DNA of 64,000 bases from Actinomycetales bacterium (lineage in GTDB: Bacteria > Actinomycetota > Actinomycetes > Actinomycetales > Cellulomonadaceae). Under the pieces are notes generated by a model. It saw nothing but the letters and a program-made list of their open reading frames with translations, was not told the origin of the DNA and did not search any database. The DNA is taken from the NCBI GenBank assembly GCA_020444245.1, contig JAHLLI010000005.1, positions 62,001 to 126,000 on the forward strand. Reading direction: 5' to 3'. This document shows positions 25,208 to 33,804 of this stretch, piece after piece. Positions within the stretch are counted from its first letter, which is position 1. Each line of letters begins with the position of its first letter. The translations under genes and the position numbers were made by a program.

Positions 25208-26593
25208 CTACTCGCCCGGCCGGTCGCGTCCTGCGAGAGTGCTCTCCACCCGGCCGGCAAGCCCCGCAAGACGGTCGGCCTCGGCAGCGTCGAAGGCCTG
25301 AGCGCCCGCGGTGGTGCGCAGCCGCTCCAGCTGGCCCGCGATCGCCGCACGCTCCTCGGGCAGCCGCACCTGCCAGGCGAGCTCGTCGAGCAGGACGAGC
25401 AGCCGGGCCAGCACCGCGGGGTCGCCGGCGCCGTACCGGCGGGGCTGGGCGATCGCCTCGTCCAGCAGGTCGCCCAGGTCCGGGCGGTGCAGCACCACCC
25501 GGACCAGGGCGTCGTCGTCCAGGAGCACCCGGGGGCCGAGGTCGCGCTCGCAGAGCTCGCCCAGCAGCGCCGAGGAGTGGCCCAGCGCGTGCACCGCGGT
25601 GGTCGGGTCGTTGATCCCCGGTGACAGGGCGCGGACCGCGACGTCCGTGAGCTGGCGCAGGCCGAACGCGACGTCCTGCGCGGCAGTGCGCTCGAACCCG
25701 GTCGTGACGGCACCCGCCGTGCGCGCCGACAGCCGCTCCCACGTCTCGGCGTCGAACCGCTCGGCGGTGCGGGGCCAGGCGACGCCGATCGGGGTGCCGG
25801 CCACCACCGACGCGCCGGGAAGGGCCTCGACGACCACCACGGCGTCGGCCTCGACCGCGGCGGCCAGCAGGTCCTCCTCGTGCACCGAGACCAGGAACCC
25901 CGACGAGCCTGCCATCAGGTGCTCGGCGCTCGGTGGCCGGGCCGGCGGCGCGGGTCGATCCGTGCGGGTGTCGTCGCGCTCGGTGGTCGCCGCTCCGGCC
26001 GTCTCGCCGGCCTCGGCGTGCACGTTGCGCAGCACGGCCTCGACCCGGATCTGCCCGGTCAGGTGCGCGAGGAACCCCACCAGCGCCAGGACGCTGGCCA
26101 GGGCGAGCACGAAGGCCAGGGTCATCGACAGCTGCGGGACGAAGACGGGCTGCTGGTCGGCCGCGGTCCGGACCGTCCGCAGCACCGTCAGGGCGAAGAC
26201 GAACGTGGCCAGGAACAGCGCGAGCGTGCCGTGCACCACCCGGTCGCGGGAGAACGTGCGCAGCAGGCGGGGGGAGTACTGGCTGCTGGCCAGCTGGAGG
26301 GTGACCACGGTGAGCGAGAACGTCAGCGAGGTCACGGTGATCATCGACCCGGCGATCGCGCTGAGGACCGCGCGCGCCGCGTCGGCCCCGCCGCCGAACA
26401 GGTGGGTCGCCAACGACGCCGGCAGCCGCTCGTCGACGGCGGCGTCCAGGCGCGGCAGGCCGATCCCGGCGGCGACGCCGAGCACCACCCCGAGTGTCGG
26501 CGCCGGCCACAGCTGAACGCGCCAGGCGTCGCGCAGCGCCCAGACCCTGCTGGCCAGGGATCGTGGCGCCGTCCGGCCGCGCTGCTCGGGCAT
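25208..26593 (-). CDS. DUF2254-family membrane protein
   Basis: About 461 residues from ATG 26593; an in-frame ATG at 26665 would add 24 residues. Four hydrophobic segments in the first 180 residues (LGVVLGVAAGIGL, VLSAIAGSMITVTSLTFSLTVVTLQLASSQYSPRLL, GTLALFLATFVFALTVLRTV, LAFVLALASVLALVGFLAHL) are followed by a long cytoplasmic region with QLTDVAVRALSPGINDPTTAVHALGHSSALL. The segments SSQYSPR and ALSPGINDP are typical of DUF2254. Function of the family is unknown. It follows the MMPL gene on the same strand and is probably co-transcribed. Confidence 0.8.
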   Translation of the reverse strand: MPEQRGRTAPRSLASRVWALRDAWRVQLWPAPTLGVVLGVAAGIGLPRLDAAVDERLPASLATHLFGGGADAARAVLSAIAGSMITVTSLTFSLTVVTLQLASSQYSPRLLRTFSRDRVVHGTLALFLATFVFALTVLRTVRTAADQQPVFVPQLSMTLAFVLALASVLALVGFLAHLTGQIRVEAVLRNVHAEAGETAGAATTERDDTRTDRPAPPARPPSAEHLMAGSSGFLVSVHEEDLLAAAVEADAVVVVEALPGASVVAGTPIGVAWPRTAERFDAETWERLSARTAGAVTTGFERTAAQDVAFGLRQLTDVAVRALSPGINDPTTAVHALGHSSALLGELCERDLGPRVLLDDDALVRVVLHRPDLGDLLDEAIAQPRRYGAGDPAVLARLLVLLDELAWQVRLPEERAAIAGQLERLRTTAGAQAFDAAEADRLAGLAGRVESTLAGRDRPGE

Positions 26594-26668
26594 GCGCCGA
26601 TCCTGCCCACCCGGGGCGGATCCCGCCTCTCGGCGGAGCAGGAGGTCAGGGCCGCTGGCCGTCATCGG

Positions 26669-26688
26669 CCCTAGGCGGTCGCCTAGGG
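26669..26688. other. Near-perfect palindrome across the MMPL stop codon
   Basis: Nine-base arms CCCTAGGCG / CGCCTAGGG around a 2-bp centre. The MMPL stop codon TAG is part of one arm, and the gap to the DUF2254 gene follows. With almost no loop it is a poor hairpin, so a protein-binding site controlling the downstream gene fits better than a terminator. Confidence 0.4.
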
Positions 26689-29175
26689 CACGGGCTCGGC
26701 CACCGTGCCGTGGACGGGGTGGCTGCGCTCGAGCGCAGCGCCCTCGATGTCGACCTTCGGCAGCACCCGGTCGAGCCACCGCGGCAGCCACCAGGCCCCG
26801 TCGCCCGCCAGGTGCATGAGGGCGGGCACCAGGGCCATCCGGACCACGAACGCGTCGAGCAGCACGCCGAAGGCGAGCCCGAAGCCCAGCGGACGGACCA
26901 TCGCCAGGTGGGAGAACATGAAGCCGCCGAACACGCTGATCATGATGATCGCGGCGGCGGTCACCACGGCGATCGCCGCGTGCCGGCCCGCGACCACGGC
27001 GGTGCGCGCGGAGGCTCCGTGGGCGTAGGCCTCGCGCATCCCGGAGACCAGGAAGAGCTGGTAGTCCATCGCGAGGCCGAACAGCACGCCCACGAGGATC
27101 AGTGGGACGAAGCTGAGCACCGGCCCGGGGTCGTGCACCCCGAAGACCTGCGGCAGCCAGCCCCACTGGTAGATCGCGACGACACCGCCGAGCGCGCCGA
27201 GGAAGGACAGCACGAAGCCGAGCGTCGCCACGAGGGGCACCACGAGGGACCGGAGCACGACGATCATGATGAGCAGCGAGAGCCCGACGACCACCACGAG
27301 GTAGACGGGAAGGGCAGCGCCGAGCTTCTCGGCGACGTCGATGTTGCCGCTGGCCTGACCCGCGACCCCGAGGGTCACGTCCCCGGCCAGCGGGGAGGCG
27401 TCGCGCAGCGCGTGCACCAGGTCGGCCGTGGACTCGCTGCTCGGGCCGTCGGCCGGGACGACCTGGAAGGCGAACATGGTGCCATTCGCCGTCCCGACCG
27501 GGGCGACGGCGACGACGTCGTCGAAGGCCTTGAGCTCGCCGGCGATGTCCGCCTGCGTCGCGAGGACGTCGGTGTCCGCGACCGGAGCGGGCGTGGTCGC
27601 GACCACGAGCAGGGGGCCGTTCTGACCGGCGCCGAACGTGTCGGCGATCGTGGTGTAGGCGCGGTACTGCGTGGAGCCGGTTGCCTCGGAGGAGCCGTCC
27701 GGCAGGCCCAGGCGCAGGGACAGGGCGGGGATCGCGAGCACGAGCAGCGCGACGACGGACACGGCCACCACGCCGAGCTGGCGGCCGGTCCGCATCGGTC
27801 GCGGGGTGTAGTCGGTGGACGTCTGCCGGTGCCCGCGGCCGAGGACGCGCCGGCCGAGCAGGTGGAGGAGTGCCGGGGTGAGCGTGATCGCGACGAGCAC
27901 GGCGACCGCGACGCACACCGCGCCCACGACCCCCATCACGGCGAGGAACGGGATGCCGGTCACGCCGAGCGCGAGCAGCGCGACGATGACGGTGCTCCCG
28001 GCAAACACGACGGCCGTGCCCGAGGTGCCGTTCGCCAGGGCGATCGACTCGTCAACCCCCATCCCCGTGCGGAGCTGACGCCGGTGCCGGTGGAGCAGGA
28101 ACAACGAGTAGTCGATACCGACCGCGAGGCCGAGCATGACGCCGAGGATCGGGGTCACCGACGACATGTCGACCACCGAGGAGAACGCCATGCTGCCGCT
28201 CACCCCGATGCCCACCCCGACCAGGGAGGACGCCAGCGGCAGCGCGGCGCCGCGCAGGCTGCGCAGCATGATCAGCAGCACGAGGCCCGCGATCACCACG
28301 CCGGTGACCTCGCCCGGGCCGAGCAGGCCCTCGGCGTTCGTCGCGATCTCGCTCGAGTAGTCGATGCTGACGCCTGGGATGTCGGCCGCGTCGAGGATGT
28401 CGGTGACCTGCGACCGCACCGCGGGCGGCAGGCTGAACATGTCGTCGGCGAACATCACGGCGCCCAGGGCGGTGCTGCCGTCCGCCGAGACGGTGCGGAT
28501 GCCCTGGGCGGCGTCCGCGAGCCGCTGCCCGACCTCGAGCTGCGCGCTCTGCTCCTCGATCTGGGCTAGTCCCGCGGTGATCTGGGCCTGCTGCTGGTCG
28601 AGCTGGGCCGAGGCCGCGTCGAGCTGGGCGCGCTGCGCCTGGAGCTGGGTGACCTGGGCGGTCGCGCCGGCGGCCTGGGCCTGCGCGATCGCCGCGTCCA
28701 GCTGCTGGGTCTGCGACTCGAGCTGGCTGCGGGCGGCGTCGAGCTGAGCCTGGCCGGCGTCCAGCTGGCTGCGCGCGCTCTCGATCTGGGCGGCGCCGTC
28801 GGCGAGCTGCTGCGTCTGGGCGCTGAGCTGGTCCTGCGCCGTGAACGGGTCGACGACGTTGCGCACCCGGTCGATGCCCCGCAGCTCGTCCAGCACCCCG
28901 CCGATCGCGCTGCGCTGCTCGGCGGTGAAGGCCGAGCCGTCGTCGGTGGAGAAGACGACCGTGGCGGTCACGCCCGCGAGGTCCGGCAGCGTGGTCGCGA
29001 GCTCGTCGGCAACCCGCTGGGTCGCGGTGCCGGGGATCGTGACACCTGACGTCAGGTCGCCCCCGCCGACGAGGTACGCGGCGACGGCCGCGGCGAGGGC
29101 CACGACCCACGCCAGCACCACGCGGATCGCGTGGCGGGTCGAGATCGTGCCGAGTCGGTGCAGCAGCTCTGCCAT
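26683..29175 (-). CDS. MMPL/RND-family transporter
   Basis: 830 residues. Two MMPL halves each have a membrane helix, an external domain and five or six further helices. GVMLGLAVGIDYSLFLLHRHRRQL and GVLFGLAMDYQLFLVSGMREAY carry the conserved GIDY / AMDY proton-relay motifs. The first external domain has a ~105-residue Gln-rich segment (about 113-220) of repeated QLDA/QAQL units that looks like an extra-long coiled coil. ATG 29175 is chosen. It lies 31 bp downstream of a TetR gene on the same strand and is probably repressed by it. Export of a lipid or drug-like compound is inferred from the family. Confidence 0.9.
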   Translation of the reverse strand: MAELLHRLGTISTRHAIRVVLAWVVALAAAVAAYLVGGGDLTSGVTIPGTATQRVADELATTLPDLAGVTATVVFSTDDGSAFTAEQRSAIGGVLDELRGIDRVRNVVDPFTAQDQLSAQTQQLADGAAQIESARSQLDAGQAQLDAARSQLESQTQQLDAAIAQAQAAGATAQVTQLQAQRAQLDAASAQLDQQQAQITAGLAQIEEQSAQLEVGQRLADAAQGIRTVSADGSTALGAVMFADDMFSLPPAVRSQVTDILDAADIPGVSIDYSSEIATNAEGLLGPGEVTGVVIAGLVLLIMLRSLRGAALPLASSLVGVGIGVSGSMAFSSVVDMSSVTPILGVMLGLAVGIDYSLFLLHRHRRQLRTGMGVDESIALANGTSGTAVVFAGSTVIVALLALGVTGIPFLAVMGVVGAVCVAVAVLVAITLTPALLHLLGRRVLGRGHRQTSTDYTPRPMRTGRQLGVVAVSVVALLVLAIPALSLRLGLPDGSSEATGSTQYRAYTTIADTFGAGQNGPLLVVATTPAPVADTDVLATQADIAGELKAFDDVVAVAPVGTANGTMFAFQVVPADGPSSESTADLVHALRDASPLAGDVTLGVAGQASGNIDVAEKLGAALPVYLVVVVGLSLLIMIVVLRSLVVPLVATLGFVLSFLGALGGVVAIYQWGWLPQVFGVHDPGPVLSFVPLILVGVLFGLAMDYQLFLVSGMREAYAHGASARTAVVAGRHAAIAVVTAAAIIMISVFGGFMFSHLAMVRPLGFGLAFGVLLDAFVVRMALVPALMHLAGDGAWWLPRWLDRVLPKVDIEGAALERSHPVHGTVAEPVP

Positions 29176-29206
29176 GGGGGCCCTCTGGTCTGGTCGGTGG
29201 CTCGGT

Positions 29207-29872
29207 CTAGTGGGTCCGCGACGGGAGATACCCGTTCCCGACGGTGGTGACGAGCCTGTCGAGCAGCTCGCTCCAGGCGGCCCGCGAGCGCGGCGTGTCG
29301 ACGACACCCTGATCGGCACTCCAGTGCGAGTGGAGCACCACGAGCCCGCTGACCAGTGAGGCCGCGAGCAGCTCGACGTCCAGGGGGTCCGCCTCGGGGT
29401 GGCGCGCACCGATCTCCCTGGCCAGCCGGCCCACGAGGCGCACGATCGCCAGCTGGACCGACGCCGCGACCCGGGGGTGGGTGCTGCGCACGCCGCCGAG
29501 CACCTGGGTGAGCTGGACCATCGCGGGCACCTGGGCGACGGCCCGCAGCGCGTCCGCGAGCTCGGCGAACACTGTCGCCTGCACGTCGCTGCCGGGCTCC
29601 GCTCCGCCGGGCGCGCCCTCGGCCACCCACAGGTCGTCGATCAGCCCGCCGAGCACCTCGGTGCCGACCTCGACGAGCAGGTCGTCGATGGACGGGAAGT
29701 AGTTGAAGATCGTCCGGCGGGAGAGCCCGGCGCGCTCGGCGACCTCCTCGACGGAGAAGTCGGCGCCGTCACGCTCGGCGAGCAGCTCCAGCGCGGCGTC
29801 CACGATCCGCCTGCGCTTGCGCGCCTTGCTCGCGGCCTCGCGGTCGGGCGTGGGGTCGGCGCTCAGGAACAC
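29207..29872 (-). CDS. TetR/AcrR-family regulator of the MMPL operon
   Basis: 221 residues. The HTH region reads RIVDAALELLAERDGADFSVEEVAERAGLSRRTIFNYFPSIDDLLVEV (about residues 21-69), with RRTIFNYFPS as recognition helix. The C-terminal domain is of normal length. It directly precedes the MMPL transporter gene. A 6-bp-arm dyad lies 12 bp upstream of its start, consistent with autoregulation and joint control of the transporter. Confidence 0.88.
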   Translation of the reverse strand: MFLSADPTPDREAASKARKRRRIVDAALELLAERDGADFSVEEVAERAGLSRRTIFNYFPSIDDLLVEVGTEVLGGLIDDLWVAEGAPGGAEPGSDVQATVFAELADALRAVAQVPAMVQLTQVLGGVRSTHPRVAASVQLAIVRLVGRLAREIGARHPEADPLDVELLAASLVSGLVVLHSHWSADQGVVDTPRSRAAWSELLDRLVTTVGNGYLPSRTH

Positions 29873-29884
29873 AGTCTGACACTA

Positions 29885-29900
29885 CGTGCAGAATTGCACG
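29885..29900. promoter_or_regulatory. Candidate TetR operator upstream of the MMPL operon
   Basis: CGTGCA / TGCACG arms with a 4-bp AT-rich centre, 12 bp upstream of the TetR start on the minus strand. Confidence 0.45.
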
Positions 29901-29975
29901 GAGCGCAAAACCCGCCTGGTGCTCGGCGCACCGGAACGTTCACGGCGGAGCAGCCGGAACGCGTCGTCGCGACGC

Positions 29976-30749
29976 TCAGCGCCGCCGACGGCCCTGGTGG
30001 TCCGGGAACCGGCGCCGCTGCCACGCGTCGATGATGTGGGAGTACATCGCCTGCTCGGCGGCGTCGGCGGTGCTCGCCTCGATGGTCGCGAACACGGCCT
30101 CGTGCTCGCGCAGGGTCTGCTCGTGGAAGGCGTGCGGTGTGGTCCCGTGGTACCGGGCGCTCTCCCGGGCCCGCTCGAACAGCACCCGGGCGATGCTCTC
30201 GGCCAGGCGGTTGCCCGAGATCGCCATGACGGTCTCGTGGAACTGGACGTCGGCGGCGCTGAAGGTCGGGTAGTCGTCGAGCGAGCCCCGCATGTCCTCG
30301 AGCGTCGCGCGCAGAGCGGCGAGCTGGTCGTCGCTGCGGATCCTCGCCGTCTCGCCGGCCATCGCCGCCTCGAGCCGTGCGCGGACGATGCTCAGCTCGT
30401 CCAGGACACCGAGGGAGTCGTCGTGCGCGATCAGCGCGGTGAGCACGACCCGGTCCATCATGTTCCAGTTCCGGGTGGGCTGGACCACCGTGCCCCGGCC
30501 CTGGCCGACGCTCACCAGGCCCTTCTCCTCCAGGCGCTTGACCGACTCGCGCAGCACCGTGCGGCTCACCCCGAACTGCTGGCTGAGCGGCAGCTCGGGC
30601 GGGAGGGTGTCGCCCGGCAAGAGCTCGCCGGACACGATCACGTTGACGAGCGCCTCGACCACCGCGACCCCGAGCCGCTGCGCGGGCATCCGGGTCTGGA
30701 TCGAGGGGATGCGATTCAGCTCCTTGGCCGATGACGCCCGCTCCACCAT
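29976..30749 (-). CDS. GntR-family regulator, FadR/FCD subfamily
   Basis: 257 residues. The N-terminal winged helix has VVEALVNVIVSGELLPGDTLPPELPLSQQFGVSRTVLRESVKRLEEKGLVSVGQGRGTVV (about 28-87), a textbook GntR domain. The FCD ligand domain follows, with the metal-ligand pattern D...H (ADVQFHETVMAISGNRL), then H (LREHEAVFATIEA) and H (AMYSHIIDAW). FCD regulators often bind sugar acids through the metal (DgoR, LgoR). It is divergent from the acid-sugar dehydratase operon. The same 12-bp site occurs at its own promoter and in the transporter/dehydrogenase promoter region, which points to a two-site regulon. Confidence 0.9.
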   Translation of the reverse strand: MVERASSAKELNRIPSIQTRMPAQRLGVAVVEALVNVIVSGELLPGDTLPPELPLSQQFGVSRTVLRESVKRLEEKGLVSVGQGRGTVVQPTRNWNMMDRVVLTALIAHDDSLGVLDELSIVRARLEAAMAGETARIRSDDQLAALRATLEDMRGSLDDYPTFSAADVQFHETVMAISGNRLAESIARVLFERARESARYHGTTPHAFHEQTLREHEAVFATIEASTADAAEQAMYSHIIDAWQRRRFPDHQGRRRR

Positions 30750-30779
30750 GGCCCGGAGTATACGCGGGAGTCCACAACC

Positions 30780-30791
30780 TCAGACGTGTGA
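30780..30791. promoter_or_regulatory. FCD-GntR operator, copy 1 (TCAGACGTGTGA)
   Basis: Near-palindrome TCAnAC/GTnTGA between the GntR gene and the dehydratase operon. It differs at one position of twelve from the copy at 39261-39272. A TATGCT hexamer just downstream may be the -10 of the plus-strand operon. Confidence 0.6.
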
Positions 30792-30866
30792 TGTATGCTC
30801 TTTCCGTACGAGTTTCTCAGGCACCGTCGCCGATCCACGGCGCGCCCTAGAAGGACTGTGACGCGC

Positions 30867-32039
30867 ATGAAGATCACCGGCTACCGGACCCTCACCACGC
30901 TGCAGGACTGGGGGCGTCCGGTCGGGGACGTCAACGGGTACATCAGCGACGGGATCACCGAGGTCCCGATCGTCGTCGTCGAGACCGACGAGGGTCTGGA
31001 GGGGGTCGGCCTCGGCTCGCACGCCGACATCGAGCGCATCTTCCCGGCGATCGAGGGCGAGGACCCCCGCGCCGCCTACGCGCTGTACGACCGCATGATC
31101 GCGCGGGTGTTCAAGAGCGGCCACGGCGGCGCGACGTTCGGCGGGATCGGGTCGCTGGACATGGCTCTGTGGGACCTCAAGGCCAAGTTCGCCGGGGAAC
31201 CGCTGTGGCGCATGCTCGGCGCTCGCGACCGCTTCGTGCCCGCGTACGCCTCGGCGCTGGAGATCGCGATCGCCGACGAGGACCTGCCGGCGCTGTTCGC
31301 CGGCTGGATCGAGCGCGGCTTCACCAGCGTGAAGGTCAAGGGCGGCCTGGACCTCGACAGGGACCTGGCGCGGCTCGCGGCGATCCGGGAGATCTTCCGG
31401 GCCAACACCCCGCACCCCGGGATCATGCTGGACGCGAACGAGTCGTGGAACCGCAAGCAGGCGATCCGCTACATCTGCGCCCTCGAGGAGCAGATCGACC
31501 TCGCCTGGGTCGAGGAGCCGCTGCGCCGCTGGGACGCCGAGGGCCTGGCGATGATCAGCCGCTCGGTGCGCGCCGGGGTGGCCACCGGCGAGAACCTGAC
31601 GGGCCTGGAGCAGTTCAAGCCGCTGCTCGACGCCGGCGCGGTGGACATCGTCCAGGCCGGCAGCGTGTGGGGCGTCACCCACTTCATGCGGGTGGCGACC
31701 GTGGCGCACAGCCGGGACCTGCCCGTCAGCCCGGTGGGCTCCACGGCGAGCCCGGTGTGGCACGCCGCGGCCGCGGTGCCCAACCACCTCGCCCTCGAGC
31801 TGCAGGACCTCGGCATGCCGATCGGGATGCACGCGAGCCACGACTTCGCCGACGGCGGCGTCGTGCTGGGCGACGAGCCGGGTCACGGCCTGTCGGTCGA
31901 CGAGGCCGCCGTGGCCCAGGTCCAGGTCCGGCAGGGCTGGTCCCAGGCGGCCGGCCCGCACGTGCGCCCCGCGCGGGCGGGCCTGAGGCTGGTTCCGGAC
32001 GCCCCGGTCCCGGGGCGCCTGGCCGACACCGACGGATGA
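30867..32039 (+). CDS. Enolase-superfamily acid-sugar dehydratase-like protein
   Basis: 390 residues. Metal ligands D189 (LDANES), E216 (WVEEP) and E242 (TGENL) and the catalytic pair K156-V-K158 are present. At the places where mandelate-racemase-type dehydratases carry the Asp-His dyad (QPD and PHG) this protein reads Q263-A-G265 and P289-V-G291, so the dyad seems lost. In context it should dehydrate an aldonate to a 2-keto-3-deoxy acid. ATG 30867 has AAGGA about 11 bp upstream; a GTG at 30858 is too close to that site. It overlaps the aldolase gene by 4 bp. The substrate cannot be fixed from sequence, and the missing dyad makes the reaction itself open. Confidence 0.8.
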   Translation: MKITGYRTLTTLQDWGRPVGDVNGYISDGITEVPIVVVETDEGLEGVGLGSHADIERIFPAIEGEDPRAAYALYDRMIARVFKSGHGGATFGGIGSLDMALWDLKAKFAGEPLWRMLGARDRFVPAYASALEIAIADEDLPALFAGWIERGFTSVKVKGGLDLDRDLARLAAIREIFRANTPHPGIMLDANESWNRKQAIRYICALEEQIDLAWVEEPLRRWDAEGLAMISRSVRAGVATGENLTGLEQFKPLLDAGAVDIVQAGSVWGVTHFMRVATVAHSRDLPVSPVGSTASPVWHAAAAVPNHLALELQDLGMPIGMHASHDFADGGVVLGDEPGHGLSVDEAAVAQVQVRQGWSQAAGPHVRPARAGLRLVPDAPVPGRLADTDG

Positions 32040-32683
32040 CCGCCCTCGCCGGGCTGGTGGCCCACAGCCTCGTCCCGGTCGTGGTCGCCGACGACGCGGC
32101 CTGCGCCGGTGCCCTGGCGGACGCGCTCGTGGCCGGCGGCCTGCCGGTCGCGGAGGTCACCTTCCGCACCGCTGCGGCGCCCGCCATCATCGAGGCGATC
32201 GCGGGCCGGGGTGACGTGCTCGTGGGCGCGGGCACCGTGCTCAACCCGCACCAGGTCGACCTGGCGGTCGACGCCGGGGCCGCCTTCGTGGTCTCGCCGG
32301 GCCTGAGCCGCGCGGTCGTGGAGCGCGCGCTGGAGCGCGGGGTGCCGGCGCTGCCCGGCGTCGCCACGGCGACCGAGCTCCAGGCGGCCACGGAGCTGGG
32401 CCTGGAGACGGTGAAGTTCTTCCCCGCCGAGGCGGCCGGTGGGGCACCGGCCATCGCGGCGCTCGCCGCGCCGTTCGCGGGGATCGCGTTCGTGCCGACC
32501 GGGGGCATCGGCCCGTCGAACGTGGCCGAGTACCTCCGGGTGCCGGCCGTCGCGGCGGTCGGCGGCTCGTGGATGGTGCCGCGCGACCTGGTGGCCGCGC
32601 GCGATGTCGAACGACTCGCCTCGCTCGTACGCGACGCGGTCGCCCTGGCGGCTGCCTGCCGCACCCGCCGAACCCCGACCTGA
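32036..32683 (+). CDS. KDPG/KDPGal-type aldolase
   Basis: 215 residues of the class-I 2-keto-3-deoxy-6-phosphogluconate aldolase family. The general base E40 lies in VAEVTFRT, the substrate loop is VGAGTVLN, and the Schiff-base lysine K127 is in LETVKFFPAE. VPTGGIGPSNVAEYL binds phosphate, and GGSWMVPRD closes the barrel. ATG 32036 overlaps the dehydratase stop (ATGA). It cleaves a phosphorylated 2-keto-3-deoxy sugar acid to pyruvate and an aldehyde phosphate, working with the kinase encoded next. Confidence 0.92.
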   Translation: MTALAGLVAHSLVPVVVADDAACAGALADALVAGGLPVAEVTFRTAAAPAIIEAIAGRGDVLVGAGTVLNPHQVDLAVDAGAAFVVSPGLSRAVVERALERGVPALPGVATATELQAATELGLETVKFFPAEAAGGAPAIAALAAPFAGIAFVPTGGIGPSNVAEYLRVPAVAAVGGSWMVPRDLVAARDVERLASLVRDAVALAAACRTRRTPT

Positions 32684-32693
32684 GGAGCAGACC

Positions 32694-33797
32694 GTGCTGG
32701 CAGACGGCATCCGACCGCCGCAGGACACCCGCTTCGACGTCGTCGCGCTCGGGGAGGTGATGCTCCGCCTGGACCCGGGCGAGGGACGGATCCGGACCGC
32801 CAGGCAGTTCCTGGCGTGGGAGGGCGGGGGCGAGTACAACGTCGCGCGGGGGCTCAGCCGGGTCTTCGGCCACCGCGCGGCGGTGGTCACGGCGTTGGCC
32901 GACAACGAGATCGGGCACCTGGTCGAAGGACTGATCCTGGCCGGCGGCGTGGACACCTCGCTGCTGCGGTGGACGCCGTACGACGGGGTCGGCCGTGCGG
33001 TGCGCAACGGTCTGAACTTCACCGAGCGCGGCTTCGGCGTCCGCGGGGCGGTCGGGGTCAGCGACCGCGGTCACACCGCTGCGTCCCGGCTCCGCCCCGA
33101 GGACGTCGACTGGGACGACCTGTTCGGCCGGGTCGGGGTGCGCTGGTTGCACACCGGTGGGATCTTCGCGGCGCTGTCGCCCACGGCCGCGGCGACCGCG
33201 CTCGCGGCGGTGACCGCGGCCAGGCGCCACGGCGTCGTGGTCTCCTACGACCTCAACTACCGGCCCAGCCTGTGGCGGGAGAACGGCGGGCAGCCCGAGG
33301 CGCAGCGGGTGAACCGCGCGATCGTGCCGTTCGTCGACGTGCTGCTGGGCAACGAGGAGGACTTCACGGCGGCGCTGGGGTTCGAGGTCGACGGCGCGGA
33401 CGACCGCCTGGACCGGCTCGAGGTCGAGGCGTACGCCGCGATGATCGAGGAGGTGCGGCGCGCGTACCCGGACCTCGCGGTGGTGGCCACCACGCTGCGC
33501 ACCGTGCGCAGCGCCACGGTGAACGACTGGGGGGCGATCGCCTGGTCGCCCGGCACCGGTCTGCTGCGCGCGACCCAGCGCGACGGTCTGGAGATCCTGG
33601 ACCGCGTGGGCGGTGGCGACTCGTTCGCGGCGGGGCTGGTCCACGGCCTGCTCGCCGGGCAGGGTCTCGAGGTCGCCCTGGAGTACGGCGCCGCGCACGG
33701 CGCGCTCGCGATGACCACCCCGGGGGACACCTCCATGGCGACCCTCGCCGAGGTGATCCGGCTCGCCGGTGGCGGCGGGGCGCGCGTCGACCGTTGA
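32694..33797 (+). CDS. PfkB-family sugar kinase (2-keto-3-deoxygluconate kinase-like)
   Basis: 367 residues from GTG 32694, preceded by GAGGAG. Family marks are FDVVALGEVMLRLDPG, the Gly-rich WEGGGEYNVARGLSRVFG near residue 45, SYDLNYRPSLW and LGNEEDF, and the second PfkB signature ILDRVGGGDSFAAGLVHGLL, in which the Asp of GGGDSF is the catalytic base. NYRPSLW is common in KDG kinases. It follows the aldolase gene by 10 bp. It would phosphorylate the 2-keto-3-deoxy acid at its terminal hydroxyl. The gene ends 7 bp from the convergent aldose dehydrogenase gene. Confidence 0.88.
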   Translation: MLADGIRPPQDTRFDVVALGEVMLRLDPGEGRIRTARQFLAWEGGGEYNVARGLSRVFGHRAAVVTALADNEIGHLVEGLILAGGVDTSLLRWTPYDGVGRAVRNGLNFTERGFGVRGAVGVSDRGHTAASRLRPEDVDWDDLFGRVGVRWLHTGGIFAALSPTAAATALAAVTAARRHGVVVSYDLNYRPSLWRENGGQPEAQRVNRAIVPFVDVLLGNEEDFTAALGFEVDGADDRLDRLEVEAYAAMIEEVRRAYPDLAVVATTLRTVRSATVNDWGAIAWSPGTGLLRATQRDGLEILDRVGGGDSFAAGLVHGLLAGQGLEVALEYGAAHGALAMTTPGDTSMATLAEVIRLAGGGGARVDR

Positions 33798-33804
33798 GGC
33801 TGCG

